The notes: generated by a model from the sequence alone, not told the origin. A stretch of DNA of 64,000 nt from Turnera subulata (GCA_028386065.3 JAKUCV010005492.1:124001-188000); one strand, 5' to 3'. Numbered from the stretch's first letter, positions 46,619 through 57,936 are shown. Numbers and translations: made by a program.

Positions 46619-46758
46619 TGTTGAAAATAATGTTTTGCTTAAGGGGAAAAAATTAACATGTATGTGCACACCAAGTTAAAAAGCATCATTGCTAAAACAT
46701 AGGGGGAACTAATGGGCACATACTTCAACTTGTTTGTCATTATAAAAAAGGGGAAAAT
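46619..46758 (+). repeat. Aberrant 5' extension: U3 terminus plus PPT region
   Basis: 46619-46642 copies the first 24 bp of the LTR (begins TGTTGAAAATAATG). 46643-46758 copies the sequence just before the 3' LTR (60714-60829), starting at the polypurine run GGGGAAAAAA and including 'catagggggaactaatgggc'. The full 5' LTR then starts at 46759. The target-site duplication lies outside this extension, so it was part of the integrated DNA. Confidence 0.88.
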
Positions 46759-48209
46759 TATTGAAAATAATATTTTGCTTAATATCTCTTTATCCTATTC
46801 AGGTTTTGATAATGACAAATCAACCTTGTATTAGGATTATAAAGCAAAAAGAAATTAATCAAGAGCAAAGACCTTATGTGATCAAGAGTTCAAGAATGGA
46901 AGTGACAAGATCAAGCAAGAAGAACAAGAAGAGTTAGGAACTCAATTTTGTACAAGGTTAAATACTCAATCTCTCTAAGATATTTGGCTCAAAACAAAAT
47001 TAATTCTACTCATGCATCAAATTGCACCGTTTCATTAAAATGTCTTTTTAAAGCTATGAACATCGATGTCCAGATCTCCAACATCGATGTCCTGCCTTCA
47101 AACATGTTTTAAAAACTAGCAGAAGCTTTTGAACATCGATGTTCTTGTGACCGTTGCACCTAAAAATTGCTTTGTACCATCAGAACATCGATGTTCAGTA
47201 TCCCGACATCGATGTCCAATTGAATCCGGTTCCAAAATTGTTTCTGACAGTGTTCAAAAACATCGATGTCCAACCATGAACATCGATGTTATTTCATCTC
47301 GGGTCATGGGCGTCGAAATAACAACATCGATGTCCAAATAATGAACATCTATGTTATTTCGTCTCGGGTCATGATCATTAAAGTAACAACATCGATGTTC
47401 TCTTTGGCAAAATCGATGTCCAAGTGACCGTTAGCCCAATAATTCATATTTGTTGGCCAGGACATCGATGTCCATGTTCACAACATCGATGTCCTTGTGA
47501 CCGTTGGACCAATAATACATACTCAAAGGCTAGAACATCGATGTCCTGATTTTCAACATCGATGTTCAGTCGTCATGAGCAGACATACTTTTTACCTTCT
47601 CATACTATCTTGTCTAAAGATGTTTTAGATTTTTTCCCAACGGTCATACATGTTTTTATCCTTATAAATAGAGCTTTTAGGTCTATGGTTATTCATCTCA
47701 ACTCTCCATATTTTTAAGCATTCATTGTGATACATACAATTTAATTTTCATGAGCCAATATTATTGAGAATTGAGAGTTAATCTTATGGAGCTTATTTTG
47801 TATACTCATACCCACTCTTAAAGAGAGTTTTGTTTTGAGTGACATTTGTATTAACATACACCCTAAGGGAGGATTGTTCCCTTGTTGTAAATTCATAGGG
47901 AGTTGTATTCTTCCTATGTGAGAAGTCTTGAAGTGAGGTATCTTCAAGCAAGGTTGTTGAGGTTCATGCGATTTGATCTCTCAGGTTGTCAACGGTTTGT
48001 TAAGCACCCGGAAGCTTAACGGTGATAGTGGAATCTTCGAGAGAGTCTCTCGGAGGACTGGATTAGCCACACGGGTTGTGTGTGTGTGAACCAGTATAAA
48101 TCGGTTTGCCTTTCTCTCCCTTTTTAATTCCGCAATTATTATTGTTTTAAGTTTTTAATTAGTTCTTAATAGCTAATTCACCCCCCCTCTTAGCTTGTTT
48201 GGGCTTACA
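46759..48209 (+). repeat. 5' LTR of the Sirevirus
   Basis: 1451 bp. Starts TATTGAAAATAATATT (second base changed from the TG of the other LTR) and ends GGGCTTACA. Contains a palindrome array (47061-47570), a TATA box (TATAAATA at 47663-47670) and a pyrimidine-rich end (CCCCCCCT). Compared with the 3' LTR it lacks one 21-bp unit carrying one palindrome (equivalent of 61209-61229). Confidence 0.93.
47061..47570. repeat. ATCGAT palindrome array in 5' LTR
   Basis: Thirteen copies of (A/G)ACATCGATGT(T/C) plus two degenerate ones (ATCTATG at about 47346 and AAAATCGATG at about 47410). Pair spacings are 19-23 bp. It lies 100-600 bp upstream of the TATA box. Confidence 0.9.
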
Positions 48210-48210
48210 A

Positions 48211-48224
48211 TTGGTAGCGGAGCA
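48211..48224 (+). promoter_or_regulatory. Primer-binding site of Sirevirus
   Basis: TTGGTAGCGGAGCA begins one base after the LTR, a two-mismatch variant of the initiator-methionine tRNA complement TGGTATCAGAGC. Confidence 0.8.
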
Positions 48225-48264
48225 AGGTCTCTTTGTTTAGGATTAATCTCCTTGAGTAAAGATC

Positions 48265-50202
48265 ATGGCTTTTGAGGGGTATAATATCCACAAAGCTCCT
48301 TTCTTTGATGGTATAAACTTTGACTATTGGAAAGTTAGAATGCAAATGTTTCTAGAGGGTCAAGGTTTAGAAATTTGGGAGATTGTTGAGAGTGGTTGGA
48401 GTAGGCCACCTAAGCCTTTGAGTGATTGGAGTGAAAATGAGAAGAAGAAAGGCACTCTAGATGCCACAGCTAGAAACTCTTTACTATGTGCCTTAAGTAA
48501 AGAAGAATTTGAGAGAATTAGAATTTGCAAGAGTGCTCATGAAATTTGGACACTCTTATGTACAACTCATGAGGGAACAAACCAAGTAAAAGAATCCAAG
48601 ACCAATAGGCTTATGAGAGAATATGAGCTTTTTACAATGAAGCCTAATGAGTCCATCTATGATATGAGTACTAGGTTTTCAACTCTATGCAATAACCTTG
48701 TGAGCCTTGGTAAGACCATAAGTGATAAGGAGAAAGTTACTAAAGTATTAAGATCCTTGAGTAAGGAGTGGGAATCCAAAGTCACGGCTATTGAAGAGGC
48801 AAAAGATCTTAATGTCCTATCCTACAATGAGCTAATAGGTTCTTTGATAGCTTATGGAATGAAGTTTGAAGGCAAAGTAGAAAAGAAGAAAGACCTTGCC
48901 TTGAAGATTCAAGATTCCGAAGAGGATGCAAGTGACAGAGATGATGATATGGCTCTAGTCACAAGGAAGTTCATGAAGTTCCTCAAGAAGAAGAGATTGC
49001 AAAAAGGGAGGAATATGAAGAGCACCTCTAAATATGAAGATACAAAGAAAAATCCGGTTGTTTGCTACAAATGCAACAAACCCGGTCATATTAAATCAGA
49101 GTGTCCATACAAAAAGAAAGCAAGAATTGATTCTTCAAAAAGCACAGGAAAGAAAATCATGGTGGCATGGGATGAAGATGACACATCATCAAGTGACTCG
49201 GATAGTGATGAAGATGCACATATATGCTTCATGGCTCTTGAAGATGATGAGGTAAAAGATTCCTCTAATGACTTTACATTTGAAGAATTACATGATGCGT
49301 TCATTAACTTGCATGAAGAACTTGAGAAGTCACTGAAAATGAATCAAACTTATAAAAAGCAACTCATAACTCTTAAAGAAGAAATGCATACCCTTGATGT
49401 GTCTTACAATGAACTAAATGAAACAATATCTTCTAATGTATGTGCTTGTGTTGTGTTGGGAAAAGAGAATGAGTCTCTTAAATCTCAAGTTGAGGATTTA
49501 GAGAAAACCTTAGAAAAATTTACAAAGGGAAGAGATAGTCTTAATCTCCTTTTAGGACAACAAAGAAATTCAACACAAAAGGAAGGATTAGGAGCATCCA
49601 ATATGTCATATGAGGTGAAACCCATTGTGCAAAATGCTAAAACACATGTACATAGTGCTTCATCTTCTACTCAACATAATAAATCACATATTCATAACCC
49701 AAGATCACATACTCATCATAGAAGGTCAAATGCTCAAAAAGCAAGACCATATGTAAGTAATAGTAGATCCCATTATGCTAGATTGTATGCCAATAGTAGA
49801 AGACCACATGTACACAATGCTGAAAATGGAAGATCTTATAACACTAAACCAAGCACACTTGGTAGAAGTTCATATACTTATAATACTAGAACACAAATCA
49901 ATGATATTACGCCACATACTAGATCATTTGCATACAATGCAAAATCTTATGGTTACAATTCAAAAGCGCAAATATATAGAGCTAGATCATCTCATAACTA
50001 TGCTAAGTTACATACCTATAGTGGAAGGCAACAATCATACCATGATAGTGCTCGTGATCATTCTTATATTCCTTCCATCACATGCTATAATTGTGGTAAA
50101 CATGGTCATGGAATTCGTACTTGCATATTCATGAGAAAGAATTCACATGTAAGATATGTTTGGGTACCTAAAGGTACTAGAGCTAACATTCAAGGACCCT
50201 AG
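48265..50202 (+). CDS. Sirevirus Gag (645 aa)
   Basis: The ORF opens at ATG 48265, 55 bp after the LTR, and stops at TAG 50200. Residues about 10-200 are a UBN2-type copia capsid domain ('PFFDGINFDYWKVRMQMFLE', 'ANEIW'-like 'AHEIWTLLCTTHEG'). A lysine-rich stretch leads to a CCHC knuckle at residues 267-280 (CYKCNKPGHIKSEC). Residues 330-440 are acidic and likely coiled coil. Residues 455-600 are a low-complexity, His/Ser/Arg/Tyr/Asn-rich basic region with quasi-repeats such as 'RSHTHHRRSNAQ'. A second knuckle lies at 607-620 (CYNCGKHGHGIRTC). Two knuckles and a long Gag fit Sireviruses. The reading frame is intact. The region assembles particles and binds RNA in the family. Confidence 0.92.
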   Translation: MAFEGYNIHKAPFFDGINFDYWKVRMQMFLEGQGLEIWEIVESGWSRPPKPLSDWSENEKKKGTLDATARNSLLCALSKEEFERIRICKSAHEIWTLLCTTHEGTNQVKESKTNRLMREYELFTMKPNESIYDMSTRFSTLCNNLVSLGKTISDKEKVTKVLRSLSKEWESKVTAIEEAKDLNVLSYNELIGSLIAYGMKFEGKVEKKKDLALKIQDSEEDASDRDDDMALVTRKFMKFLKKKRLQKGRNMKSTSKYEDTKKNPVVCYKCNKPGHIKSECPYKKKARIDSSKSTGKKIMVAWDEDDTSSSDSDSDEDAHICFMALEDDEVKDSSNDFTFEELHDAFINLHEELEKSLKMNQTYKKQLITLKEEMHTLDVSYNELNETISSNVCACVVLGKENESLKSQVEDLEKTLEKFTKGRDSLNLLLGQQRNSTQKEGLGASNMSYEVKPIVQNAKTHVHSASSSTQHNKSHIHNPRSHTHHRRSNAQKARPYVSNSRSHYARLYANSRRPHVHNAENGRSYNTKPSTLGRSSYTYNTRTQINDITPHTRSFAYNAKSYGYNSKAQIYRARSSHNYAKLHTYSGRQQSYHDSARDHSYIPSITCYNCGKHGHGIRTCIFMRKNSHVRYVWVPKGTRANIQGP

Positions 50203-50535
50203 ATTGATTGGGTACCTAAATCTTGTTTGTTTTTGTAGGATGACAAAGATGAGTGGGTACTTGATAGTGGATGTTCACGCCATATGACGGGTGATCAATC
50301 AAAGTTCTCATCATTGAAAGGTAAAGGTAAAGGTAAAGTAACCTTTGGTGATAGCTCTAAAGGTAAAATACTTGGTATTGGTGATATTGGTTCTAATCCT
50401 ACTATTGAGCATGTGCTTCTTGTTGATAACTTAAAGTTCAATCTCTTAAGTATAAGTCAACTATGTGATAAGGGATATAGAGTCACCTTTGAATCTACTA
50501 AGTGCATGGTTACTAGATGTTTTGATGATCATTGA
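50203..50535 (+). pseudogene. Protease segment between two TAGs and a frameshift
   Basis: The gag frame continues past TAG 50200-50202 through 15 codons ('DWVPKSCLFL') to a second TAG at 50236-50238. It then reads into a copia protease with the motif 'WVLDSGCSRHMTG' (DSG at 50263-50271) and 'LLSISQLCDKGYRV'. It ends at TGA 50533, after which pol continues in another frame. Protease matures Gag and Pol in active elements. Confidence 0.85.
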
Positions 50536-52909
50536 CTTTTTTTGGTAAAAGGATCGGAAATCTTTACTCAATTAACCTGAAAAAAGTTGCTAACAATGAT
50601 GTTAAGTGTTTTAGTGCAAAGATGGAAACACCTACTTTATGGAATAGGAGGCTTGGACACATCAATTTGGAACTAATTTCAAAACTATCCAAGAAGGACC
50701 TTGTTAAGGGTCTACCCAAGCTCAAATTTGAAAAAGATGGAGTATGTAGAGCTTGTCAACTTGGAAAGCAAGTTAAAAGCTCCTTTAAAGCCAAAAATAT
50801 GGTAACAACTTCTAGACCTCTTGAACTCTTGCATCTTGATCTTTTTGGTCCTATGAGGACAACTAATCTTGGTGGTATGAATTATGCTTTTGTTATTGTT
50901 GATGATTACACTAGATTTTCTTGGGTTATATTTCTTGCTAGTAAAGATCATGCTTTGTATGAGTTTGGATGCCTTGTTAGACATTTGCAAACTGAAAAAG
51001 GTTATAAGATTTCTAAAATTAGAAGTGATCATGGTGGTGAGTTTGATAATCTTTTGTTTGATCATTATTGTGAACAATGTGGCATTGAACACACCTTTTC
51101 TACTCCTAGAACACTTCAACAAAATGGGGTTGTTGAGAGAAGAAATCGGACATTGCAAGAAATGGCACGCACTATGTTAAATGAAAATGATATACCTTCA
51201 TACTTTTGGGCCGAAGCGGTTAATACCGCGTGTTATGTGCTAAATAGAGTCTTCTTAAGGCCTATCTTCAAGAAAACTCCTTATGAACTGTGGTATGGTA
51301 GAAAACCAAATATTGATTACTTTAAGGTATTTGGATCCAAATGCTATATTCTTAATACCAAAGACAATCTCGGTAAGTTTGATGCTAAATCGGATGAAGG
51401 TATATTTCTTGGTTACTCTATTACTAGTAAGGCCTATCTTGTGTATAACAAAAGGACTCTTCTTGTTGAAGAATCCATGCATGTTGTATTTGATGAAGTT
51501 GATTTAAATGGTGATAGAGACGATGATATAATAGATTTCACACATAGACCTTCACCAAGCATGAATGTTGACGTTTCAACTAGCCAAACTTCATTGGATC
51601 ATAGTTCTTCACCAACAAGTACAAGTGAACCCAAAAATGATGATACTTCTTCTTCTCAATCTTTTGATGCACAAGAGAAGGATAAGGGAACAATTGAAGT
51701 CAAGCCACCAAGGGGACATTCTCCTAGTGCAGTTCTTGGAGATCCCTCAAAAGGGGTAATCACTAGATCATCTTTACATAATTTAAATGGTCATATTGCA
51801 TTCTTGTCACAAGTTGAGCCTAAAAATGTTAAAGATGCTATTAATGATGAAAGTTGGGTTATTGCTATGCAAGAGGAGTTAAATCAATTTGATAGAAGTC
51901 AAGTTTGGAATCTTGTTCCTAGACCTCATGATCATCCCGTTATTGGTACTAAGTGGGTCTTTAGGAATAAGTTAGATGAAAATGGTATTGTTGTGAGAAA
52001 CAAAGCTAGACTTGTTGCTCAAGGTTATAATCAAGAAGAAGGCATTGATTTTGATGAAACATTTGCTCCTATTGCTAGATTAGAATCTATTCGCATGCTT
52101 CTTGCATATGCATCTTATAAAGCGTTTAAATTGTTTCAAATGGATGTCAAGAATGCATTCTTAAACGGCTACATCATGGAGGAAGTGTATGTTGAGCAAC
52201 CCCTCGGTTTTGAAAATCATGAGTTTCCTCATCATGTGTTTAAACTCAAAAAGGCACTCTATGGTTTGAAACAAGCTCCAAGAGCTTGGTATGAAAGGCT
52301 AAGTAACTTCCTTGTTTCTAGTGGTTTTACAAGAGGAAAGGTTGATACTACTTTGTTTGTAAAATCTCATGTGTATGAATTACTCATTGTTCAAATATAT
52401 GTGGATGATATTCTTTTTGGTGCTACTAATGAGTTTTTGTGTAAGGAATTTGAAAAATCCATGCAAAGTGAATTTGAGATGAGCTCCATGGGGGAGTTAA
52501 CTTATTTTCTTGGATTTCAAGTAAAACAACTTGAAGGGAGCACATTCATTAACCAAGCCAAGTATACAAAGGAGTTACTCAAGAGATTTGGAATGGATGG
52601 TGCTAAGATTAGCCCAATACCCATGAGCGCTACCACTAAGCTTGACAAGGATGAAGAAGGTAAAGATGTGGATATCAAGCTATATAGAGGTATGATCGGA
52701 AGTTTGCTTTACCTAACAGCTACTAGACCGGACATCATGTTTAGTGTATGTCTATGTGCACGATTTCAAGCCTGTCCAAAAGAGTCTCATTTACGTGCTA
52801 TTAAACGCATTTTTAAGTATCTTAAAGGGACTCCTAACCTTGGTCTTTGGTATCCCAAAGTGAGTTCATTTACTCTCACTAGTTATTCCGATGTGGATTT
52901 TGCCGGGAG
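50532..52909 (+). CDS. Sirevirus integrase, RT and first part of RNase H
   Basis: A long open frame. GAG-pre-integrase ('[19 protein letters not shown]' and 'CRACQLGKQ') supplies the His/Cys zinc site. The integrase core has visible acidic residues in '[10 protein letters not shown]', '[11 protein letters not shown]' and '[15 protein letters not shown]'. RT motifs include '[14 protein letters not shown]'-like '[20 protein letters not shown]', '[20 protein letters not shown]', '[16 protein letters not shown]' and an intact catalytic box YVDD (52399-52410). RNase H begins 'YSDVDFAG' and is cut at 52909 by the nested insertion, after which the drawn ORF runs 40 codons into the insert. Apart from the insertion this pol is intact, so the element was probably active when hit. 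Confidence 0.92.
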
Positions 52910-55704
52910 TGAAACGCCCGTGTCCCAATTTATTAATATGAGTTATAAATTAATTACAGATTGCCCAATTTGCCCTTATCATTCCCGGGACACCCGTATC
53001 CCAAATCATCCATTAAAGAATGTATAGCATGTGAAGTGACCAAAATGCCCTTCACCACGGGACACAATATCAACCACATAATCAATGAACAATTATACAA
53101 CAAATTACACAACAACGAGTATGCAGCGGAAGACTATAGATATGATAACATATATGCAGTGAACTCTATGGATCCGACCCGAGGAGAGGAAAGCACCGCC
53201 ACCTGCTGATATGCTCTTCTAATCATCGATCAGCTAACCTGTGTAAAACTGTGAGGGGGTGAGACCAACCACTGTCTCACCGCAAACAAATAAACCAATA
53301 ATATACAAATACAAATCAACTACAAGTACACCGGCATCAACAACAACAACCACAATACACAGAGCAAGACATCATCAGACTTCAAACCATCACTTGTCAT
53401 TACCTATATTATTATCTTTGTTATTAGGTTTAAATATTTTATTAGGGCCCTCTACTGTGTGCGTCGAGCTCGGTCCCGTCTCATGAGACAACCAGGCATA
53501 AGCCCAAATAAACCAGGCACGAAGCCCAAACATATCCATAGAGAGAGAGAGAGACAGAGAGAAAGAGGGAGATAGAAAGGGGGAGATAGAAAGAGGGAGA
53601 TAGAAAGAGGGAGGTAGAACCGGCCATCACAGGCCCACTTGCAAACCGCATGCCATCCCAAGGGGTATTACTTCCCGCTCGAACCAACCGGTCAACAGCC
53701 CCACAGTAGAATTATTATAGTTCGTTATTCTCAATAATGTTTTAAGAGTTGTACCATAAGTTATGATCAACAGTGATGTGTGGATTTAATATCTTATCCT
53801 CAAGTCCAGGCCCCAGCCCATAGTCCACCACACAAACCACAATCTAAACCTCATGTGTTTATCATAACCAAACAAGTCATACTAGACAGGCACAATACAT
53901 CACATCAGACAAACAGGCCACATAATCTTGCACACCACGTCATAGGTAACATCAACATAATTCACTTTGCAAATAGCAACAACAGCACAACAGGCAAGCA
54001 TGCATACAGCATTAAAGACCAAGCAAATAACACCACTTTATATTCCAAGACAATTAACCGAGCATTGTAGGCAGTAATGCATACAAAGGTTTATAAGTCC
54101 TCACCTGGGCCATATTAATTGTCTCGGAACCTGAAGCTTTGTTTCGCCTCGACATTCCTATGCCCTCAACATCCTACCACATATACGTCACATAAGACAC
54201 TTATTCATGACAAATACTAAATGTATGCTAAAGATGAAATCTTAAGCCTTCTAGCCCGTTTGTGTTCATTAACCGTGAATCCACTAACAGATCGGGGTCT
54301 AAGCCTAAATATAATCCTTAAACTCCATAATTTCATATTTAACTTAAATCCATATTATAGTTGTTGGGCCTAAGCCCATATAAACTTAATCAACCTTATC
54401 AAGCCTAAAGCCCATCTCAAATACAAGTCATTGGGCCTAAAGCCCACTTCATTAATCATTGGGCCTAAAAGCCCATATAAAATTAATACGACATTAATTG
54501 GGCCTAAGCCCGGCCCATCCTCAAAATCACATTAACCGAACTCCCAAGCCCAGACATTTTTCGGCCTAAAGAGACTATGTACGTCAGTACGATTCCGGCC
54601 ACGTACCTCTCAACTCATCCCACTCGGTTTCCACTAATATCTTTTATTTCCGATACATGGATTAAATGCAGTACATGACATGTACAAGACCAATTGCGGC
54701 ATCGCTAGGAGTTTACCGATTAATGCCGGTTTCCAATGCTCGCCGAAACAGTGCCTCGTCTCGCCGGATTCCGGCCACAGCATCGCCGGAAAAGACCCCA
54801 AGATGCCGGAGAAATTCCTACATCCCGACAAGCACGCCCACCCTTCTGTCCATTCCAACAAAACACAATCTAACATCAAACAACTCCTAAAGCACATAAA
54901 CACAACTAAGCGAATTGGAACACCAAGGCAGTCCTCGGAATTACTCACCGGAACAATCTGCCCAAGTCTCGGTACTGTCCACTGCCGAAGAACTGCTGGT
55001 AGCCATCACAAACACCTCGTCGACGACCCAGCAGCAAGGCCATCAACACCGCCGAGGTACCCCTCTCGCTACCCGAAACAAGCCAGCCACCACCGGCCCC
55101 GCAACCGTTCACAACACAATACAGCCGCCATCAAAACAGACCCAAAATCAGCACTACAAACCCAAAAGTTCAAAGAGAGAAGGAAAGGAAAACGAGAAAG
55201 GGGGAAGCAAGGCAGCTTACCCGTTCACGGCGGTAGTGACAGTTCAGTCACACCATCCCTCTGGCCCGCACACACAGAAGCCAACCTGAGCCTCAGCCTC
55301 CTTACACCGAACCCGACCACAAACACCACGACATCAACAACAACCTCAACACAGCCGGAAGAAAACGAGGGAGAGAGAAAGGTCATCGAACTTACCAGGC
55401 AACGATTGCGCGAGAGACAGCGACGGCGACACCACAACACGGCCACACACGGCTCGAGTCGAGAGGCTCCAGTGCCCGTCGCGCCCGTCACGCTGCAAGT
55501 CTGAGCCCAGACCTTGAACCGGACCCCCGCCTCCTCCCTCAGCTCGACAACGGTGGCTCGACTTGAACTGGGGCGACGGCGTGTACAAGTGTGACGGTGG
55601 CCCGAAGGAAGGGATGGAGAAGAAGAGAAAGTGAGAAGGGAGGATTGGGCAATCTGTAATTAATTTATAACTCATATTAATAAATTGGGACACGGGCGTT
55701 TCAG

Positions 55705-55721
55705 TTGGTAGCAGAGCAGGC
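55705..55721 (+). promoter_or_regulatory. Primer-binding site in inverted segment
   Basis: TTGGTAGCAGAGCAGGC follows an LTR terminus ...GGGCGTTTCA in plus orientation, opposite to the surrounding LTR sequence. It is like the PBS of the chromovirus at 22310-22329. Confidence 0.75.
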
Positions 55722-56388
55722 TGTAGATCCTTTGGGATGTTTGGATACGTGTTTTTCACTTATGTGCATAAATCTGCTCCTGTTTGAGTCGGTTGTTGCA
55801 TTTGTCAAATGCTTTCATATAGTGAGTCTTTCTATGGATCCGGTGGAGGACACGCACCTGCTGAGGGTCGGAGTGACCCGGTATTATTGTTTAAATGATA
55901 TGTTTATCTTTACAGCTTAGGCTGTAGTAGAGTTTATTTTGTGGAATATCCACTGCGTTATCGGAGTCGGTGTAGACTCCCAATTCTTTGCTTACGCTTT
56001 TGTGTCGGTGTGAGTACACCGTTGCTGTTTTTCCTGTGTTGTTGCTGGAAGGGGTTTCCCTACGGTAACATGTTTGATAGTTCCTGAAATGGAACTGGCC
56101 AATACAAGAAAGAACCATCGTTTTGTTTTCGGATGATACATCTGTCGAGGGATGATTTGATGTGGTTCCTATGGATATGATTCTAGTAATCTTGGTGATG
56201 ATGTTACTTGTAATCTGACTTGTTGTGCTCGAGGACTTAGATTTACTTGTGAAATGATTATATGGGTTTAATCTTGTTCGAGATGATAACTTCTTGAAAT
56301 TAATTTGAGGTTGATCTAATGGTATATATGGGGGAAAAATCTTTTAATGACACTTGAGGTACTTAACTTTGAGGAGTTTGGAGAAATT

Positions 56389-56414
56389 CTAGGATGGGTG
56401 ACCTCCTGGGAAGT
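56389..56414 (+). other. 26-bp 5S rRNA-derived motif
   Basis: The 26 bases are identical to the 3'-proximal part of plant 5S rRNA (core GGATGGGTGACCTCCTGGGA). The adjoining sequence is not 5S, so this is a short relic, not a gene. Similar 5S-derived pieces occur in Cassandra TRIMs and some plant LTRs. Confidence 0.75.
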
Positions 56415-56506
56415 TTTCCCCGGAAACGTGCGAGTGAGGACAAAGCATGTTGGAAAGGTCCCGTGTTGGTCTGTAGTGACAGTCGACAAACCGGAACGTT
56501 ACAGGG

Positions 56507-56943
56507 AGTACCTTAGATAGAAAGAGCACTAGTGGTACATGTCAATTTCTTGGTCAAGCATTAGTCTTATGGTCTAGCAAAAAGCAAAATTCCGTAGCTA
56601 CTTCCACTACCGAAGCGGAATATATAGCTGCAGGTTCCTATTGTGCTCAAGTTTTGTGGATGAAACATACTCTTGAAGACTATGGCTTGAAGTTTGAATC
56701 TATTCCTATTTACTGTGATAGTACTAGTACCATCAATCTCACTAAGAATCCTATCCAGCATTCACGAACAAAGCATATAGAGATTAGACATCATTTTATT
56801 CGTGATCATGTGCAAAAGAAAGATATAAGACTTGATTTTGTCAAGACCGATGGACAACTTGCAGATATCTTCACCAAGCCTTTGAAAGAAGATCAATTCA
56901 CAAAAATAAGGCTGGATTTGGGCATGTGCAACCCTCCTTGAAG
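56507..56943 (+). CDS. Sirevirus RNase H, C-terminal part of pol
   Basis: Continues the frame broken at 52909; the codon split by the insertion is complete after the second GGGAG. Motifs are 'STSGTCQFLG', 'STTEAEYIAAGSYCAQVLW', 'YCDSTSTINLTKNPIQHS', 'RTKHIEIRHHFIRDHV' and 'LADIFTKPLKEDQF'. Stops after 'GMCNPP'. A polypurine run 'gatagggggaacaaag' follows at about 56978, then two palindromes at 57032-57065. Confidence 0.92.
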
Positions 56944-57251
56944 AACTCATATTATGAAGGCCAATTAAGCAAAATGATAGGGGGAACAAAGAAGAACTGA
57001 AGGCGAATCTAGAATGTTAGCAACATGGCCACAACATCGATGTTGAGTATCACAACATCGGTGTTCAGGTAAGTTCTCTAAACCAATTAAATTTTGAGTT
57101 GGTACATGCTAAACTAACACAAACACACAGGATTTTATTGATTTATTACAATCACGCTTACAAACACACACATACACACTCTTACATTATTTATATTACA
57201 TTACAATCACACATATATTTAAAAACATACATACCTATCATAATCTAGCTC

Positions 57252-57936
57252 TTAACGATTTGGAACAGCAGTTACAGAGAAGCTATTAGGGTCATTGACA
57301 ATATTAACCCTCACACTATCATTCCATGCAAACCACATTCCACCCGAGTTATTCTGGCCAGGGATTTCAAACCGGTTCACTGAAGGAAAACGGAGAGGGA
57401 TGACCCCGTGGTTTTCGCCAGGTTGCCATAATGTCTCGGTGAGCAGAACCATGTTCGGCTTATATTGGTTCTTCAGGTCTCTCAAGGTTCTTGCAAAATC
57501 TTCAGAGCGCCTAGTGATTCCCCTGCAATTCCACACTAGCAGGCGAACCTTTGGCCAAGTCGGTGGTAAGACAGGGACCCGTGAAGCACTCTGAGCAGTC
57601 ATTGAAAGACGGTAATAACTTCCTTGTTCTAAGGTTTGATGGGTAGACTTCATTTGAAAACTTTTAAGCCTTTTAGATATGAAGAACATGGTGGCATTGG
57701 CGGTACCATATAAGGATGCTCTAAGTGGGCTTTGACTCTCAAGAAAAATTGACTCTTCCATGGGGTGTAACAAAAAACCTAGAAGAGTAGAGCTCATCAA
57801 CAAATACTAAGCGAGGAATTCTACCTAGCTCATTAGGCAGCTCCTCAGACGGCTCACTCACCATACTATAGGCTAATCGGTTTCTCCTGCCTAAGGCTGC
57901 ACCCTTAACAAAAAAGACAGTGGAAGGGGAAGGCAT
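57252..57936 (-). pseudogene. Antisense ORF unit with endonuclease-like segment
   Basis: On the minus strand an ATG at 57936 opens 65 codons (MPSPSTVFFVKGAALGRRNR). An overlapping frame (57803-57252, 183 codons) continues to 'VRLLVWNCRGITRRSEDFAR', 'NMVLLTETLWQPGENHG' and 'SGGMWFAWND'. The last part resembles the N-terminal endonuclease domain of plant LINE ORF2 proteins ('WNCRG', 'LLTET') but stops long before the catalytic C-terminal motifs. A frameshift near 57750-57800 would join both parts. A TATA box lies about 85 bp upstream of the first ATG. Origin could be a captured LINE or gene piece. No function can be assigned. Confidence 0.5.

Larger units (their letters stand above)
52910..56503 (-). 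mobile_element. Nested rearranged gypsy LTR unit, 3.6 kb
   Basis: Flanked by GGGAG (52905-52909 and 56504-56508) and ending TGAAACGCCC...CGTTACA, so in minus orientation it reads TGTAACG...GGCGTTTCA, like a chromovirus LTR. The first 60 bp (52910-52969) recur perfectly inverted at 55644-55703. The second copy is followed by a primer-binding site TTGGTAGCAGAGCAGGC (55705) and a gag-like start ATGGATCCGGTGGAGGAC (55833), both in plus orientation. A 26-bp 5S rRNA match lies near the right end. No pol is present. Best read as an LTR carrying an inverted LTR-end/PBS/gag-start segment, possibly from aberrant reverse transcription. Confidence 0.7.

Noticed and set aside
54680..55504. 274-codon ORF in the nested LTR unit
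   Set aside because: Same kind of GC-rich LTR region; overlapping frames are also open and no protein motif was seen.
52910..55703. DNA transposon with 60-bp terminal inverted repeats
   Set aside because: The target duplication lies at 52905 and 56504, not around 55703, and the right repeat is followed by a retroelement primer-binding site.
56389..56414. Functional 5S rRNA gene
   Set aside because: Only 26 bases match; the rest of the 120-base gene and its internal promoter are absent.
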